From an uncultured Sphingopyxis sp. (GTDB lineage Bacteria > Pseudomonadota > Alphaproteobacteria > Sphingomonadales > Sphingomonadaceae), in assembly GCA_937957805.1 (NCBI GenBank), contig CALFXW010000147.1:1-11321 (forward strand): 11,321 bases of DNA. Direction: 5' to 3'. The position numbers and the translations under genes were made by a program. Position 1 is the stretch's first letter, and every line of letters starts with the position of its first letter. The notes below the pieces were generated by a model. It was not told where the DNA came from. It saw only the letters and a list, made by a program, of their open reading frames with translations, and searched no databases. Positions 5,103 to 11,321 of the stretch are shown one piece after another.

Positions 5103-8100
5103 ATGCCCAAAAATACAGACATATCCTCCATCCTCGTCATTGGTGCCGGGCCGATTGTCATCGGTCAGGCGTGCGAGTTTGATTATTCGGGGACGCAGGC
5201 GATCAAGGCGCTGCGGGAGGAGGGGTATCGCATCATCCTCGTCAACTCCAATCCCGCGACGATCATGACCGACCCCGATCTGGTCGGGGCCGACGGTGCG
5301 ACCTATGTCGAACCGATTACGCCTGAAATTGTCGCGCGGATCATCGAAAAGGAACGGCCCGACGCGGTTTTGCCGACGATGGGCGGGCAAACCGCGCTCA
5401 ACACCGCGCTCGCCCTCTTCAAGGATGGCACGCTCGACAAATTCGGCGTCAAGATGATCGGCGCGGACGCCGCTGCCATCGAAAAGGCGGAGGATCGCCT
5501 GTTGTTCCGGGAGGCGATGGACAAAATCGGCCTTGAAAGCGCGCGCAGCGGCATAGCCCACAGCATGGATGAGGCGCTGAGCGTGCTCGAAACCACCGGC
5601 CTGCCCGCGATTATCCGCCCCAGTTTCACGCTGGGCGGCACGGGTGGCGGCATCGCCTATAATCGCGAAGAATTTGAAGCAATCGTCCGTTCCGGCCTTG
5701 CCGCATCGCCGACCACCGAAGTGTTGATTGAGGAATCGCTGCTCGGCTGGAAAGAATATGAGATGGAGGTTGTCCGCGACAAAAAGGACAATTGCATCAT
5801 CATCTGTTCGATTGAAAATGTCGATCCGATGGGCATCCACACCGGCGACAGCATCACGGTTGCGCCCGCATTGACGCTGACCGACAAAGAATATCAGATC
5901 ATGCGCAATGCCAGCATCGCCTGTTTGCGCGAAATCGGCGTCGAAACCGGCGGGTCGAACGTGCAATTTGCGGTCAACCCAAAGGATGGCCGTCTGATCG
6001 TCATCGAAATGAACCCGCGCGTGTCGCGTTCATCGGCGCTGGCGTCCAAAGCGACGGGTTTTCCGATTGCCAAGGTCGCGGCAAAGCTGGCGGTTGGCTA
6101 TACGCTCGATGAAATAACCAACGACATAACCGGCTGCACGCCAGCATCCTTTGAACCGACGATTGATTATATCGTCACCAAAATCCCGCGCTTTGCCTTT
6201 GAAAAATTCAAAGGCTCGCAGCCGCTGCTGACCACCGCGATGAAATCTGTCGGTGAAGTCATGGCGATTGGCCGCAACATCCACGAAAGCCTGCAAAAGG
6301 CGCTGCGCGGACTGGAAACCGGGCTTTCCGGGTTCAACTTCATCGACCATCTGATAGGGGCCGACCGCGACACACTGATTGCCGAATTGGCGCGCCCGAC
6401 GCCCGAACGGTTGCTGGTGACCGCGCAGGCGCTGCGCGAGGGTATCTCGATAGAGGATGTGGCGCATATCACCGGCTATGATCGCTGGTTTCTGGACCGG
6501 ATTGCCGAAATTATTGCGGCAGAAAATGACGTGATGGCCAATGGGTTGCCGCGCGATGCGGTGGGGCTGCGCCACCTTAAGTCCATGGGGTTTTCGGACA
6601 AGCGGCTTGCCTATCTCGCGCTGCGTTCGACCAATATGAAGGACGGGATGGACCGTGCCGTCGCCAACAGCAGCGGGCTGCTCCACGATGCGATGGTGGC
6701 GATGGCAGGCGCGCTCAACGAAGGCGAAGTGCGCGCGCTGCGCCATAAATTGGGCGTGCGCCCGGTCTATAAGCGCATCGACAGTTGCGCGGCGGAATTC
6801 GCCGCCATCACCCCCTATATGTATTCGACATATGAAGCGCCCGCCTTCGGTGAACCCCAGTGCGAAGCGGCACCCAGCGATGCGCGCAAGATCGTGATTT
6901 TGGGTGGCGGCCCCAACCGGATCGGGCAGGGGATAGAGTTTGATTATTGCTGCTGCCACGCCTGTTTCGCGCTGTCCGAAGCCGGTTTTGAAACGATCAT
7001 GGTCAACTGCAACCCGGAAACCGTTTCAACCGATTATGATACGTCCGACCGGCTCTATTTTGAGCCGCTGACCAGCGAAGATGTGCTGGAAATACTGCAT
7101 GCGGAGGCATCGCGCGGTGAATTGGTCGGCGTTATCGTCCAGTTCGGCGGGCAGACACCGCTCAAACTGGCGCAGGATCTGGCGCGTGCGGGCATCCCCA
7201 TTTTGGGGACATCGCCCGATGCCATCGACCTTGCCGAAGACCGCGAACGATTTGCCGCGCTGGTCAATAAACTGGGGTTGAAACAGCCAGAAAATGGCAT
7301 TGCCCGCAGCCGGGAAGAGGCTTTGGCGGTCGCCGCGCGCATCGGTTATCCGGTGCTGACGCGTCCATCCTATGTGCTGGGTGGGCGCGCGATGGAAATC
7401 GTCGATGGGCCGGCCGCGCTCGAAACCTATATCGACACCGCCGTCCATGTATCGGGCGACAGCCCCGTCCTGATCGACCGTTATCTGCGCGATGCGATAG
7501 AGGTGGATGTCGATGCCCTGTGCGATGGCGATGATGCGGTGGTGGTTGCCGGGATTTTGCAACATATAGAGGAAGCGGGCGTCCATTCAGGGGACAGCGC
7601 CTGTTCCATCCCGCCCTATAGCCTCGATGCCGCGACAATTTCGGAAATCGAACGGCAGACAGAGGTGCTTGCGCGCGCGTTAAAGGTGCGGGGGCTGATG
7701 AACATCCAGTTCGCGGTAAAGGATGGCGACGTCTATCTGATAGAGGTGAACCCGCGCGCCAGCCGCACCGTGCCCTTTGTCGCCAAAGCGATTGGCGCGC
7801 CGATTGCCAAAATCGCCGCGCGCGTCATGGCAGGGGCAAAGCTGGCTGATTGCCCGCCGATCGACCGCGATATTGCGCATGTCGCGGTCAAAGAAGCAGT
7901 TTTCCCCTTTGCCCGTTTCCCCGGTGTTGACCCGCTGCTGTCCCCCGAAATGCGCTCGACGGGGGAGGTTATGGGGATTGATGCGAGTTTCCCCGTCGCC
8001 TTTGCCAAGGCGCAATTGGGCGCGGGCAATGCGGTGGGCGGCGCGGGCACGGCCTTCATTTCCGTGCGTGATGACGACAAGCCGCGCATCTTGGCAGCGG

Positions 8101-8444
8101 CTCAGCGGCTGGTGGCAAGCGGCTGGCAGATTGTCGCAACCGGCGGCACCGAGCGGTTTTTGCGCGATGCAGGCGTTGCCGTCGAACGGGTGAACAAGGT
8201 GGCAGAGGGTCGCCCGCACATTGTGGACAAGATAAAGGATGGGCATATCCAGTTGATTTTCAACACAACCCACGGGCGGCAATCCGAACAGGACAGCGCA
8301 GCCATCCGCGCGTCCGCGCTCAGCGGCAACATCGCTTATTATACGACGGCGGCGGCGGCAGATGCTGCATCGCAGGCGATTTCCAGCGAAGATGCGCGCC
8401 ATCTTGATGTTCGGCCATTGCAGGCTTATTATAGGGCAATCTGA
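5103..8444 (+). CDS. carB: Carbamoyl-phosphate synthetase large subunit CarB
   Basis: CarB (1113 residues; E. coli about 1073) makes carbamoyl phosphate from bicarbonate, two ATP and ammonia delivered by CarA. The two homologous halves are visible. The first starts SILVIGAGPIVIGQACEFDY with ATP-grasp signatures GGTGGGIAYNREEFE (~178-192) and VIEMNPRVSRSSALASKATG. The second starts KIVILGGGPNRIGQGIEFDY (~596) with VLGGRAMEIV and LIEVNPRASRTVPFVAKAIG. The C-terminal MGS-like regulatory domain (~980-1113) has VATGGTERFLRDAGV and LIFNTTHGRQSEQDSAAIR. The start ATG follows a poor ribosome site (AGCAAAGATC), and 577 bp including the DUF559 unit separate it from carA. Whether it is still co-transcribed with carA, or has its own promoter between 5000 and 5102, cannot be told from sequence. 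That segment is GC-rich with a self-complementary AAGGGCCCTT but no clear promoter. Confidence 0.97.
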   Translation: MPKNTDISSILVIGAGPIVIGQACEFDYSGTQAIKALREEGYRIILVNSNPATIMTDPDLVGADGATYVEPITPEIVARIIEKERPDAVLPTMGGQTALNTALALFKDGTLDKFGVKMIGADAAAIEKAEDRLLFREAMDKIGLESARSGIAHSMDEALSVLETTGLPAIIRPSFTLGGTGGGIAYNREEFEAIVRSGLAASPTTEVLIEESLLGWKEYEMEVVRDKKDNCIIICSIENVDPMGIHTGDSITVAPALTLTDKEYQIMRNASIACLREIGVETGGSNVQFAVNPKDGRLIVIEMNPRVSRSSALASKATGFPIAKVAAKLAVGYTLDEITNDITGCTPASFEPTIDYIVTKIPRFAFEKFKGSQPLLTTAMKSVGEVMAIGRNIHESLQKALRGLETGLSGFNFIDHLIGADRDTLIAELARPTPERLLVTAQALREGISIEDVAHITGYDRWFLDRIAEIIAAENDVMANGLPRDAVGLRHLKSMGFSDKRLAYLALRSTNMKDGMDRAVANSSGLLHDAMVAMAGALNEGEVRALRHKLGVRPVYKRIDSCAAEFAAITPYMYSTYEAPAFGEPQCEAAPSDARKIVILGGGPNRIGQGIEFDYCCCHACFALSEAGFETIMVNCNPETVSTDYDTSDRLYFEPLTSEDVLEILHAEASRGELVGVIVQFGGQTPLKLAQDLARAGIPILGTSPDAIDLAEDRERFAALVNKLGLKQPENGIARSREEALAVAARIGYPVLTRPSYVLGGRAMEIVDGPAALETYIDTAVHVSGDSPVLIDRYLRDAIEVDVDALCDGDDAVVVAGILQHIEEAGVHSGDSACSIPPYSLDAATISEIERQTEVLARALKVRGLMNIQFAVKDGDVYLIEVNPRASRTVPFVAKAIGAPIAKIAARVMAGAKLADCPPIDRDIAHVAVKEAVFPFARFPGVDPLLSPEMRSTGEVMGIDASFPVAFAKAQLGAGNAVGGAGTAFISVRDDDKPRILAAAQRLVASGWQIVATGGTERFLRDAGVAVERVNKVAEGRPHIVDKIKDGHIQLIFNTTHGRQSEQDSAAIRASALSGNIAYYTTAAAADAASQAISSEDARHLDVRPLQAYYRAI

Positions 8445-8487
8445 ACCCCCCTGCATTGTTGGTGCTGGCCATTCGGGCAAGCAACGA

Positions 8488-8507
8488 CGGCGAGGCTCCA
8501 CTCGCCG
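8488..8507 (+). promoter_or_regulatory. Hairpin in the greA leader
   Basis: CGGCGAG (8488-8494) and CTCGCCG (8501-8507) pair perfectly around GCTCCA in the 98-bp gap between carB and greA. No T-run follows, so an intrinsic terminator is not supported. A leader structure affecting greA or the carB mRNA end is possible. Confidence 0.4.
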
Positions 8508-8542
8508 GGGACGCAGATTATTTTGCAAAAGGCATGGGTAAA

Positions 8543-9019
8543 ATGGCAAGCGTTGAAAAACTTCCGATGTTGGCAGAAGGCTATGAAAAGCTGACGGCGA
8601 GCCTTTCGGCGTTGAAAGCCGAACGACCATCAATCGTTGATGCGATCGAAGAGGCGCGCGCGCATGGCGACCTGTCGGAAAATGCCGAATATCATGCGGC
8701 CAAGGAACGGCAGGGGCAGGTCGAAGCGTCGATTGCCGATATAGAGGATAAATTGTCGCGCGCGCAGATCATCGACCCGGTCAGCCTGTCGGGCGACCGC
8801 ATCGTTTTTGGCGCGACCGTGACCCTGATGGATGAGGATGATAAGCCCATCCGTTACCAGATTGTCGGGCAGACCGAAGCCGACGCCAAGGTTGGACGGA
8901 TCAGTTACAATGCCCCGATGGGTCGTGCGCTGATCGGCAAACGGGTTGGCGACGAAGTCGAAGTGACGGTGCCTTCGGGTGACCGTTGGTTCGCGGTTTC
9001 CAAAATCGAATTTATCTAA
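8543..9019 (+). CDS. greA: Transcription elongation factor GreA
   Basis: GreA rescues backtracked RNA polymerase by stimulating transcript cleavage through the secondary channel. The 158-residue product has the normal length. An N-terminal coiled coil (~1-75) carries the tip motif HGDLSENAEYHAAKERQ (41-57); D43 and E46 are the acidic residues that coordinate the catalytic Mg. The C-terminal FKBP-like domain includes VIFGATVT-like IVFGATVTLMDEDD and PMGRALIGKRVGDEVEV. I chose ATG 8543 because family members start just before this point and AAAAGG lies about 10 bp upstream. An in-frame ATG at 8534 (adding MGK) sits only one base after that tract. It follows carB by 98 bp on the same strand, a conserved neighbourhood in sphingomonads to my knowledge. 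Confidence 0.95.
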   Translation: MASVEKLPMLAEGYEKLTASLSALKAERPSIVDAIEEARAHGDLSENAEYHAAKERQGQVEASIADIEDKLSRAQIIDPVSLSGDRIVFGATVTLMDEDDKPIRYQIVGQTEADAKVGRISYNAPMGRALIGKRVGDEVEVTVPSGDRWFAVSKIEFI

Positions 9020-9057
9020 ACGGCGGCGGCGGGGGAGCTGCTCCCGCCCTTCATATG

Positions 9058-9086
9058 CGCCATCCCCGCGAAGGCGGGGATCCATC
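9058..9086 (+). repeat. Dispersed hairpin repeat of the CCCCGCGAAGGCGGGG type
   Basis: ATCCCCGC (9062-9069) and GCGGGGAT (9074-9081) form a perfect 8-bp stem with loop GAAG. This repeat is scattered through many proteobacterial genomes and reads as HPREGGDP when translated. It lies about 40 bp after greA. It might serve as a transcript end, but no T-run follows. Confidence 0.75.
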
Positions 9087-9110
9087 ACCAAAGCATTTGC
9101 GCTATTTGGA

Positions 9111-9140
9111 TTTCACGCAGAGGCGCAGAGGGCGCGGAGA
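9111..9140. repeat. Probable dispersed repeat, TTCACGCAGAGGCGCAGAGG type
   Basis: The purine-rich string TTTCACGCAGAGGCGCAGAG continues as GGCGCGGAGA. I recognise it as a sequence recurring in sphingomonad intergenic regions. Its copy number here is one, so the call rests on recollection. Confidence 0.45.
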
Positions 9141-9146
9141 TTTAAT

Positions 9147-9178
9147 CTCTCTCCCCTTCAGAGGAGGGGTTAGGGGTG
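9147..9178 (+). repeat. Hairpin repeat related to the CTCTCCCC/GGGGAGAG family
   Basis: CCCCTTC (9153-9159) and GGAGGGG (9163-9169) pair around AGA with one G-T wobble, followed by TTAGGGGTG. It resembles the ends of the DUF559 unit (CTCTCCCC...GGGGTTGGG) but has no gene attached. Confidence 0.5.
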
Positions 9179-9228
9179 CGCCGCCCACCGCGTTCGTATG
9201 GGAGCCAGCCGGGCTGACCGCCGCCTGA

Positions 9229-9444
9229 TCAATCCTGATCGGGGGTCAAAAGCCGGTGCAGGTGGACGATGACATATTTCATTTCGGCATCATCAACCGT
9301 GCGCTGCGCTGCGCCGCGCCACGCCGCCTCTGCTGCCTTATAGTCCGGGAAAAAGCCGACAACGTCGATTGCCGATAGGTCCTTGAAATCCAAAGTTCGG
9401 GGGTCTTTGACGCGACCGCCAAAGACCAGATGCATTTTGCTCAT
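9229..9444 (-). CDS. DUF4170 domain-containing protein
   Basis: The 71-residue product begins MSKMHLVFGGRVKDPRTLDF and ends KYVIVHLHRLLTPDQD. The pattern LVFGG.VKDP, DVVGFFPDY, AAWRGAAQRTVDDA and VHLHRLL matches the small alphaproteobacterial DUF4170 family, whose function is unknown. It is full length for the family and appears soluble, with no signal or membrane segment. It lies tail-to-tail with greA and downstream of two membrane-protein genes on the same strand. It may be separately transcribed, because an 80-bp gap with a GC hairpin separates them. Confidence 0.85.
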   Translation of the reverse strand: MSKMHLVFGGRVKDPRTLDFKDLSAIDVVGFFPDYKAAEAAWRGAAQRTVDDAEMKYVIVHLHRLLTPDQD

Positions 9445-9479
9445 AGGGGCGACTCATTTTGGCGCATAGCTGCGCGGGG

Positions 9480-9498
9480 AGGGGGTGGCGCGCCCCCT
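9480..9498 (-). terminator. Possible transcript-end hairpin between the DUF883-like and DUF4170 genes
   Basis: AGGGGG (9480-9485) and CCCCCT (9493-9498) pair around TGGCGCG, 27 bp after the DUF883-like stop on the minus strand. It has no T-run, so a Rho-independent terminator is only a weak possibility. Confidence 0.3.
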
Positions 9499-9524
9499 AC
9501 CAAGCTGTAGCGACGGCGACAAGT

Positions 9525-9875
9525 TTAGCCGCCGGTATATTCGTCATCCACCTCCGCCTCTTCGCGGCGGCGCTGCACCAGATTATTGGCAAGATAGCCA
9601 AGCAACGCGCCCGCGATCAACCCGGCCGCAATCGCGGCGATGGGGCGTTCGGCCACCAGTCCGCGCGATGCGTGCAGCGCCTTGTCATAGGCGCCGCGCC
9701 CCTTGGCGACATAGGCATTATTGTCGGCGCGGCTGCGCGCTTCCCCATAAACGCTGGCGATGCGTTCCCGCGCGGCGGATGCCGCATCCCGCGCGCTGTC
9801 CGACAAAGCGGTGACGCTGGCACTGGCGCGTGTGCGGCCCTCATCCAATTTTTCCATCCAGCTGCTATTCTTCAT
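9525..9875 (-). CDS. Small DUF883/ElaB-YqjD-like single-span membrane protein
   Basis: The 116-residue product has an Ala/Arg/Ser-rich, probably coiled-coil region (~10-72) with alternating charge. A predicted membrane helix follows, RPIAAIAAGLIAGALLGYLA (77-96), then a short polar tail QRRREEAEVDDEYTGG. This layout (soluble helix, then a glycine-rich C-terminal anchor) resembles the DUF883/YqjD group, whose E. coli members are inner-membrane proteins reported to bind ribosomes. The resemblance is by eye and family assignment is tentative. I chose ATG 9875-9873 because AGGAGG stands 6 bp before it; an upstream in-frame ATG lacks this. It overlaps the end of the preceding gene by 11 bp, indicating one operon. 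Confidence 0.7.
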   Translation of the reverse strand: MKNSSWMEKLDEGRTRASASVTALSDSARDAASAARERIASVYGEARSRADNNAYVAKGRGAYDKALHASRGLVAERPIAAIAAGLIAGALLGYLANNLVQRRREEAEVDDEYTGG

Positions 9876-10284
9876 GGGGAGCCTCCTGATTATCATTGTC
9901 CGAGGGCGGCAGGGCGTTGTCATCACCTGTCATGTCGCGCTGTGCCACGGCTTCGCTGAACGAGAGCTTACCCGCCGCCCAGCCATATCCGCGTTGCAGC
10001 AGGCCGGGCGCATGGGCGATGATCGGGCGGCGGAATATCCACGCGAGCAGTGCGGCAACACCAAAGCCTATGCGCACAGGGTGCGCGCGCGCGTGGGCGA
10101 CAATTTCGCGCCCTGCGCTGTTAAGGCCGGTTTTTACGCTGCCCAATGCGTCCGCCTTTAACCGTGCAGGGGTCAAACGCGCGCGCGTCGTGTCGATGCT
10201 GGCGAGCAAATGTTGGCGACTGGCCGCGGCGCGTTCACCCGCCGCTTCCACTTTTTCAACATCGGCGCTCATTTCTGCCGCCAT
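9865..10284 (-). CDS. DUF3618-like single-span membrane protein
   Basis: The product (139 residues from the ATG at 10284) has a charged N-terminal region with RQHLLASIDTTRARLTPARL (23-42). This recalls DUF3618, where an EI..TR..L motif precedes a membrane segment. One likely membrane helix is PVRIGFGVAALLAWIF (69-84). The C-terminus is acidic (DNDNQEAPHEE). Function is unknown. Such genes commonly sit beside holin-like and DUF883-like genes in sphingomonads, consistent with the overlapping downstream neighbour. The start is uncertain: an in-frame ATG at 10272 gives MSADVEKVEAAG and is equally plausible. The gene's upstream region is cut off by the junction at ~10286, so its native promoter and any upstream operon partner are absent. 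Confidence 0.65.
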   Translation of the reverse strand: MAAEMSADVEKVEAAGERAAASRQHLLASIDTTRARLTPARLKADALGSVKTGLNSAGREIVAHARAHPVRIGFGVAALLAWIFRRPIIAHAPGLLQRGYGWAAGKLSFSEAVAQRDMTGDDNALPPSDNDNQEAPHEE

Positions 10285-10290
10285 GCATCG
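10284..10290. other. Junction between sphingomonad DNA and Burkholderiales-like DNA
   Basis: Left of this point the minus-strand DUF3618-like gene reads normally to its start codon. From about 10287 the plus strand is ArgP, entering at the residues ERAAQRL that are ~20 codons into that family. To the right, GAG, AAG, CAG and CTG codons dominate, whereas the left genes mix GAA/GAG, AAA/AAG and CAA/CAG freely. No insertion-sequence end, tRNA or repeat marks the border. Confidence 0.75.
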
Positions 10291-11138
10291 AGCGCGCGGC
10301 GCAGCGGCTGAACATCACCCAGTCGGCCGTCTCGCAACGCCTGCGCGCGCTGGAGGCGCAGGTGGGCTCGGTGCTTATCGTGCGCAGCCGGCCGCTGCGG
10401 CCGACCTCGGCGGGGCAGTTGCTGCTCAAGCACACCAAGCAAATGCGCCTGCTGCGCGCCGACCTGGAGCGTGACCTGCAGGAGCTGGCCCCCAGCGCGC
10501 CGGGGGGCACGCGCGAGGATGAGCGCATCTCGATCGCCATCAATGCCGACAGTATTGCCACCTGGGCCATGGGTGCCCTGCACGATCTGGTGCGACAGCG
10601 TTTGCCGCTGGAAATCATCGTGGACGACCAGGATTTCACCCAGGAATGGCTGCGCTCGGGCCAGGTGCTGGGCTGCGTCACCACGCTCAAGCAGGCGCTG
10701 CGCGGCTGCAAGATGGTGCCGCTGGGGGCAATGCCCTATGTGGCGGTGGCCTCGGCTGCATTTGCGCAGCAGTATTTGCCGCAAGGGCTGACGCCGCACA
10801 ACTTTCGTGAGGTGTCGTTTTTGTCGTTCAACCGCAAGGATGACATGGCCTCCGAGTTTGTGGCGCGCGCGTTCGGGCTCAAGCGGGTGGCGCTCAACCA
10901 CCTTTTCGTGCCCAGCGCAGAGGGCCAGATGCGGGCCGTGGCTGCGGGCTGGGCGGTGGGGGTGGTGCCCGAGCTGCTGGCACGGGGCGCCCTGGCCGAC
11001 GGCTCCATGGTGGACCTGGCCCCCGGCCGCGCCCTGTCCATCGAGCTGTATTGGCATTGCTGGAACCTGGAATCGGAGCTGCTCGACGCCCTGACAGCGG
11101 CCCTGACCGGCGCCGCCGCCCAGGCGCTTGTTGCCTGA
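10287..11138 (+). CDS. argP: 5'-truncated LysR-family regulator ArgP
   Basis: ArgP (IciA) senses arginine/lysine and activates the exporter gene argO/lysE. Recognisable here are the recognition part of the DNA-binding domain (ERAAQRLNITQSAVSQRL), AINADSIATWAMGAL at the effector domain start, DDQDFTQEWLRSGQVLGCV, and the C-terminal LYWHCWNLES. These line up with E. coli ArgP along its length. The first ~20 residues, including the first helix of the helix-turn-helix, are missing, and no start codon stands at the homologous place. The frame remains open upstream to an ATG at 10146, but that stretch is antisense to the DUF3618-like gene and unrelated to ArgP. Homologues normally sit divergent to lysE, which is absent. 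Codon use points to a betaproteobacterial source. As it stands the protein would probably not bind DNA properly. Confidence 0.85.
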   Translation: MERAAQRLNITQSAVSQRLRALEAQVGSVLIVRSRPLRPTSAGQLLLKHTKQMRLLRADLERDLQELAPSAPGGTREDERISIAINADSIATWAMGALHDLVRQRLPLEIIVDDQDFTQEWLRSGQVLGCVTTLKQALRGCKMVPLGAMPYVAVASAAFAQQYLPQGLTPHNFREVSFLSFNRKDDMASEFVARAFGLKRVALNHLFVPSAEGQMRAVAAGWAVGVVPELLARGALADGSMVDLAPGRALSIELYWHCWNLESELLDALTAALTGAAAQALVA

Positions 11139-11160
11139 GATCGTGAACACGTTTTCAGGC
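11133..11160 (+). terminator. Nested hairpin at the argP stop codon
   Basis: GCCTGA (11133-11138, including the stop) pairs with TCAGGC (11155-11160); inside it CGTG and CACG pair around AA. It is a plausible transcript-end structure for argP, though the T-run is internal rather than trailing. Confidence 0.4.
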
Positions 11161-11321
11161 ACCGGGCCCGCGCAGGGCGTTGGTGCACAGCGTTCGCAGG
11201 GCCCCAAGCCGTTCAGGATGCGATTGAAAAGTGAACGACGTGGTTGTAGTGCAACTGTTAAGTTGTTTTGGAACCGATGCGTATAAAATACGCAAATGCA
11301 AACGCCGAAACCCAAGGTTTC
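11161..11321. other. Non-coding tail after argP with a possible downstream gene start
   Basis: No complete gene is visible. TATAAAATACGC at 11282-11293 is AT-rich and -10-like, and an ATG at 11296-11298 opens a frame (MQTPKPKV) to the edge. No ribosome-binding tract precedes that ATG, so it is only a possibility. Confidence 0.3.

Noticed and set aside
4956..5966. Long minus-strand open frames opposite carB (also at 6030-6959 and 7680-8633)
   Set aside because: They mirror the codon structure of carB, have no domain-like sequence, and arise from high GC content.
9062..9081. Intrinsic terminator of greA
   Set aside because: The stem is strong but no T-run follows, and it matches a widely dispersed repeat.
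10146..10286. ATG at 10146 as the true start of argP
   Set aside because: The extra ~47 residues have no ArgP similarity and are antisense to the DUF3618-like gene; the real N-terminus is missing.

Overview
The window is a stretch of chromosome from a sphingomonad-like alphaproteobacterium (Sphingomonadales). The evidence is protein similarity by eye: DnaG, YqeY, CarA/CarB, GreA and a DUF4170 protein. The gene order (yqeY-dnaG facing carA-carB-greA) and the abundant short palindromes of the TTCGTGTCGAGCGAAGTCGA type also fit that group. From about position 10287 to the end the DNA looks different. It carries a betaproteobacterial-type (Burkholderiales/Comamonadaceae-like) ArgP gene with another codon style, whose first ~20 codons are missing. 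This is either a recent illegitimate insertion or, more likely, an assembly chimera.

Layout. Left third, minus strand: yqeY (3096-2644), a repeat-filled gap, a GIY-YIG protein (2304-1813), then dnaG (1816 to the window edge, 3' end missing). dnaG is interrupted in frame by a 314-codon intein with a LAGLIDADG endonuclease domain (1642-701). It sits exactly inside the CHC2 zinc-ribbon motif, so the primase can only assemble its zinc site after splicing. The GIY-YIG stop codon overlaps the dnaG start as ATGA, and its last ~60 residues are encoded by four tandem 42-bp repeat units.

Middle, plus strand: carA (3242-4525), carB (5103-8444) and greA (8543-9019). carA and carB encode the two subunits of carbamoyl-phosphate synthetase, which feeds arginine and pyrimidine synthesis. 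carA carries an in-frame insertion of two opposed palindromic repeats in the linker between its two domains. carA and carB are separated by a self-contained 433-bp unit: a minus-strand DUF559 nuclease-like gene bounded by ~39-bp inverted repeats.

Right third: a gap packed with three other repeat families (9058-9178), a minus-strand DUF4170 gene, and two overlapping minus-strand genes for small single-span membrane proteins (DUF883-like and DUF3618-like). After these come the junction and the foreign argP fragment.

The main theme is parasitism of housekeeping genes by small elements. Within about 5 kb an intein, a GIY-YIG gene, a DUF559 inverted-repeat unit and a palindrome that is open in all six reading frames have entered dnaG, carA and the spacers of their operons. 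None has visibly broken a reading frame. I saw no rRNA, tRNA, CRISPR array or conventional transposase.
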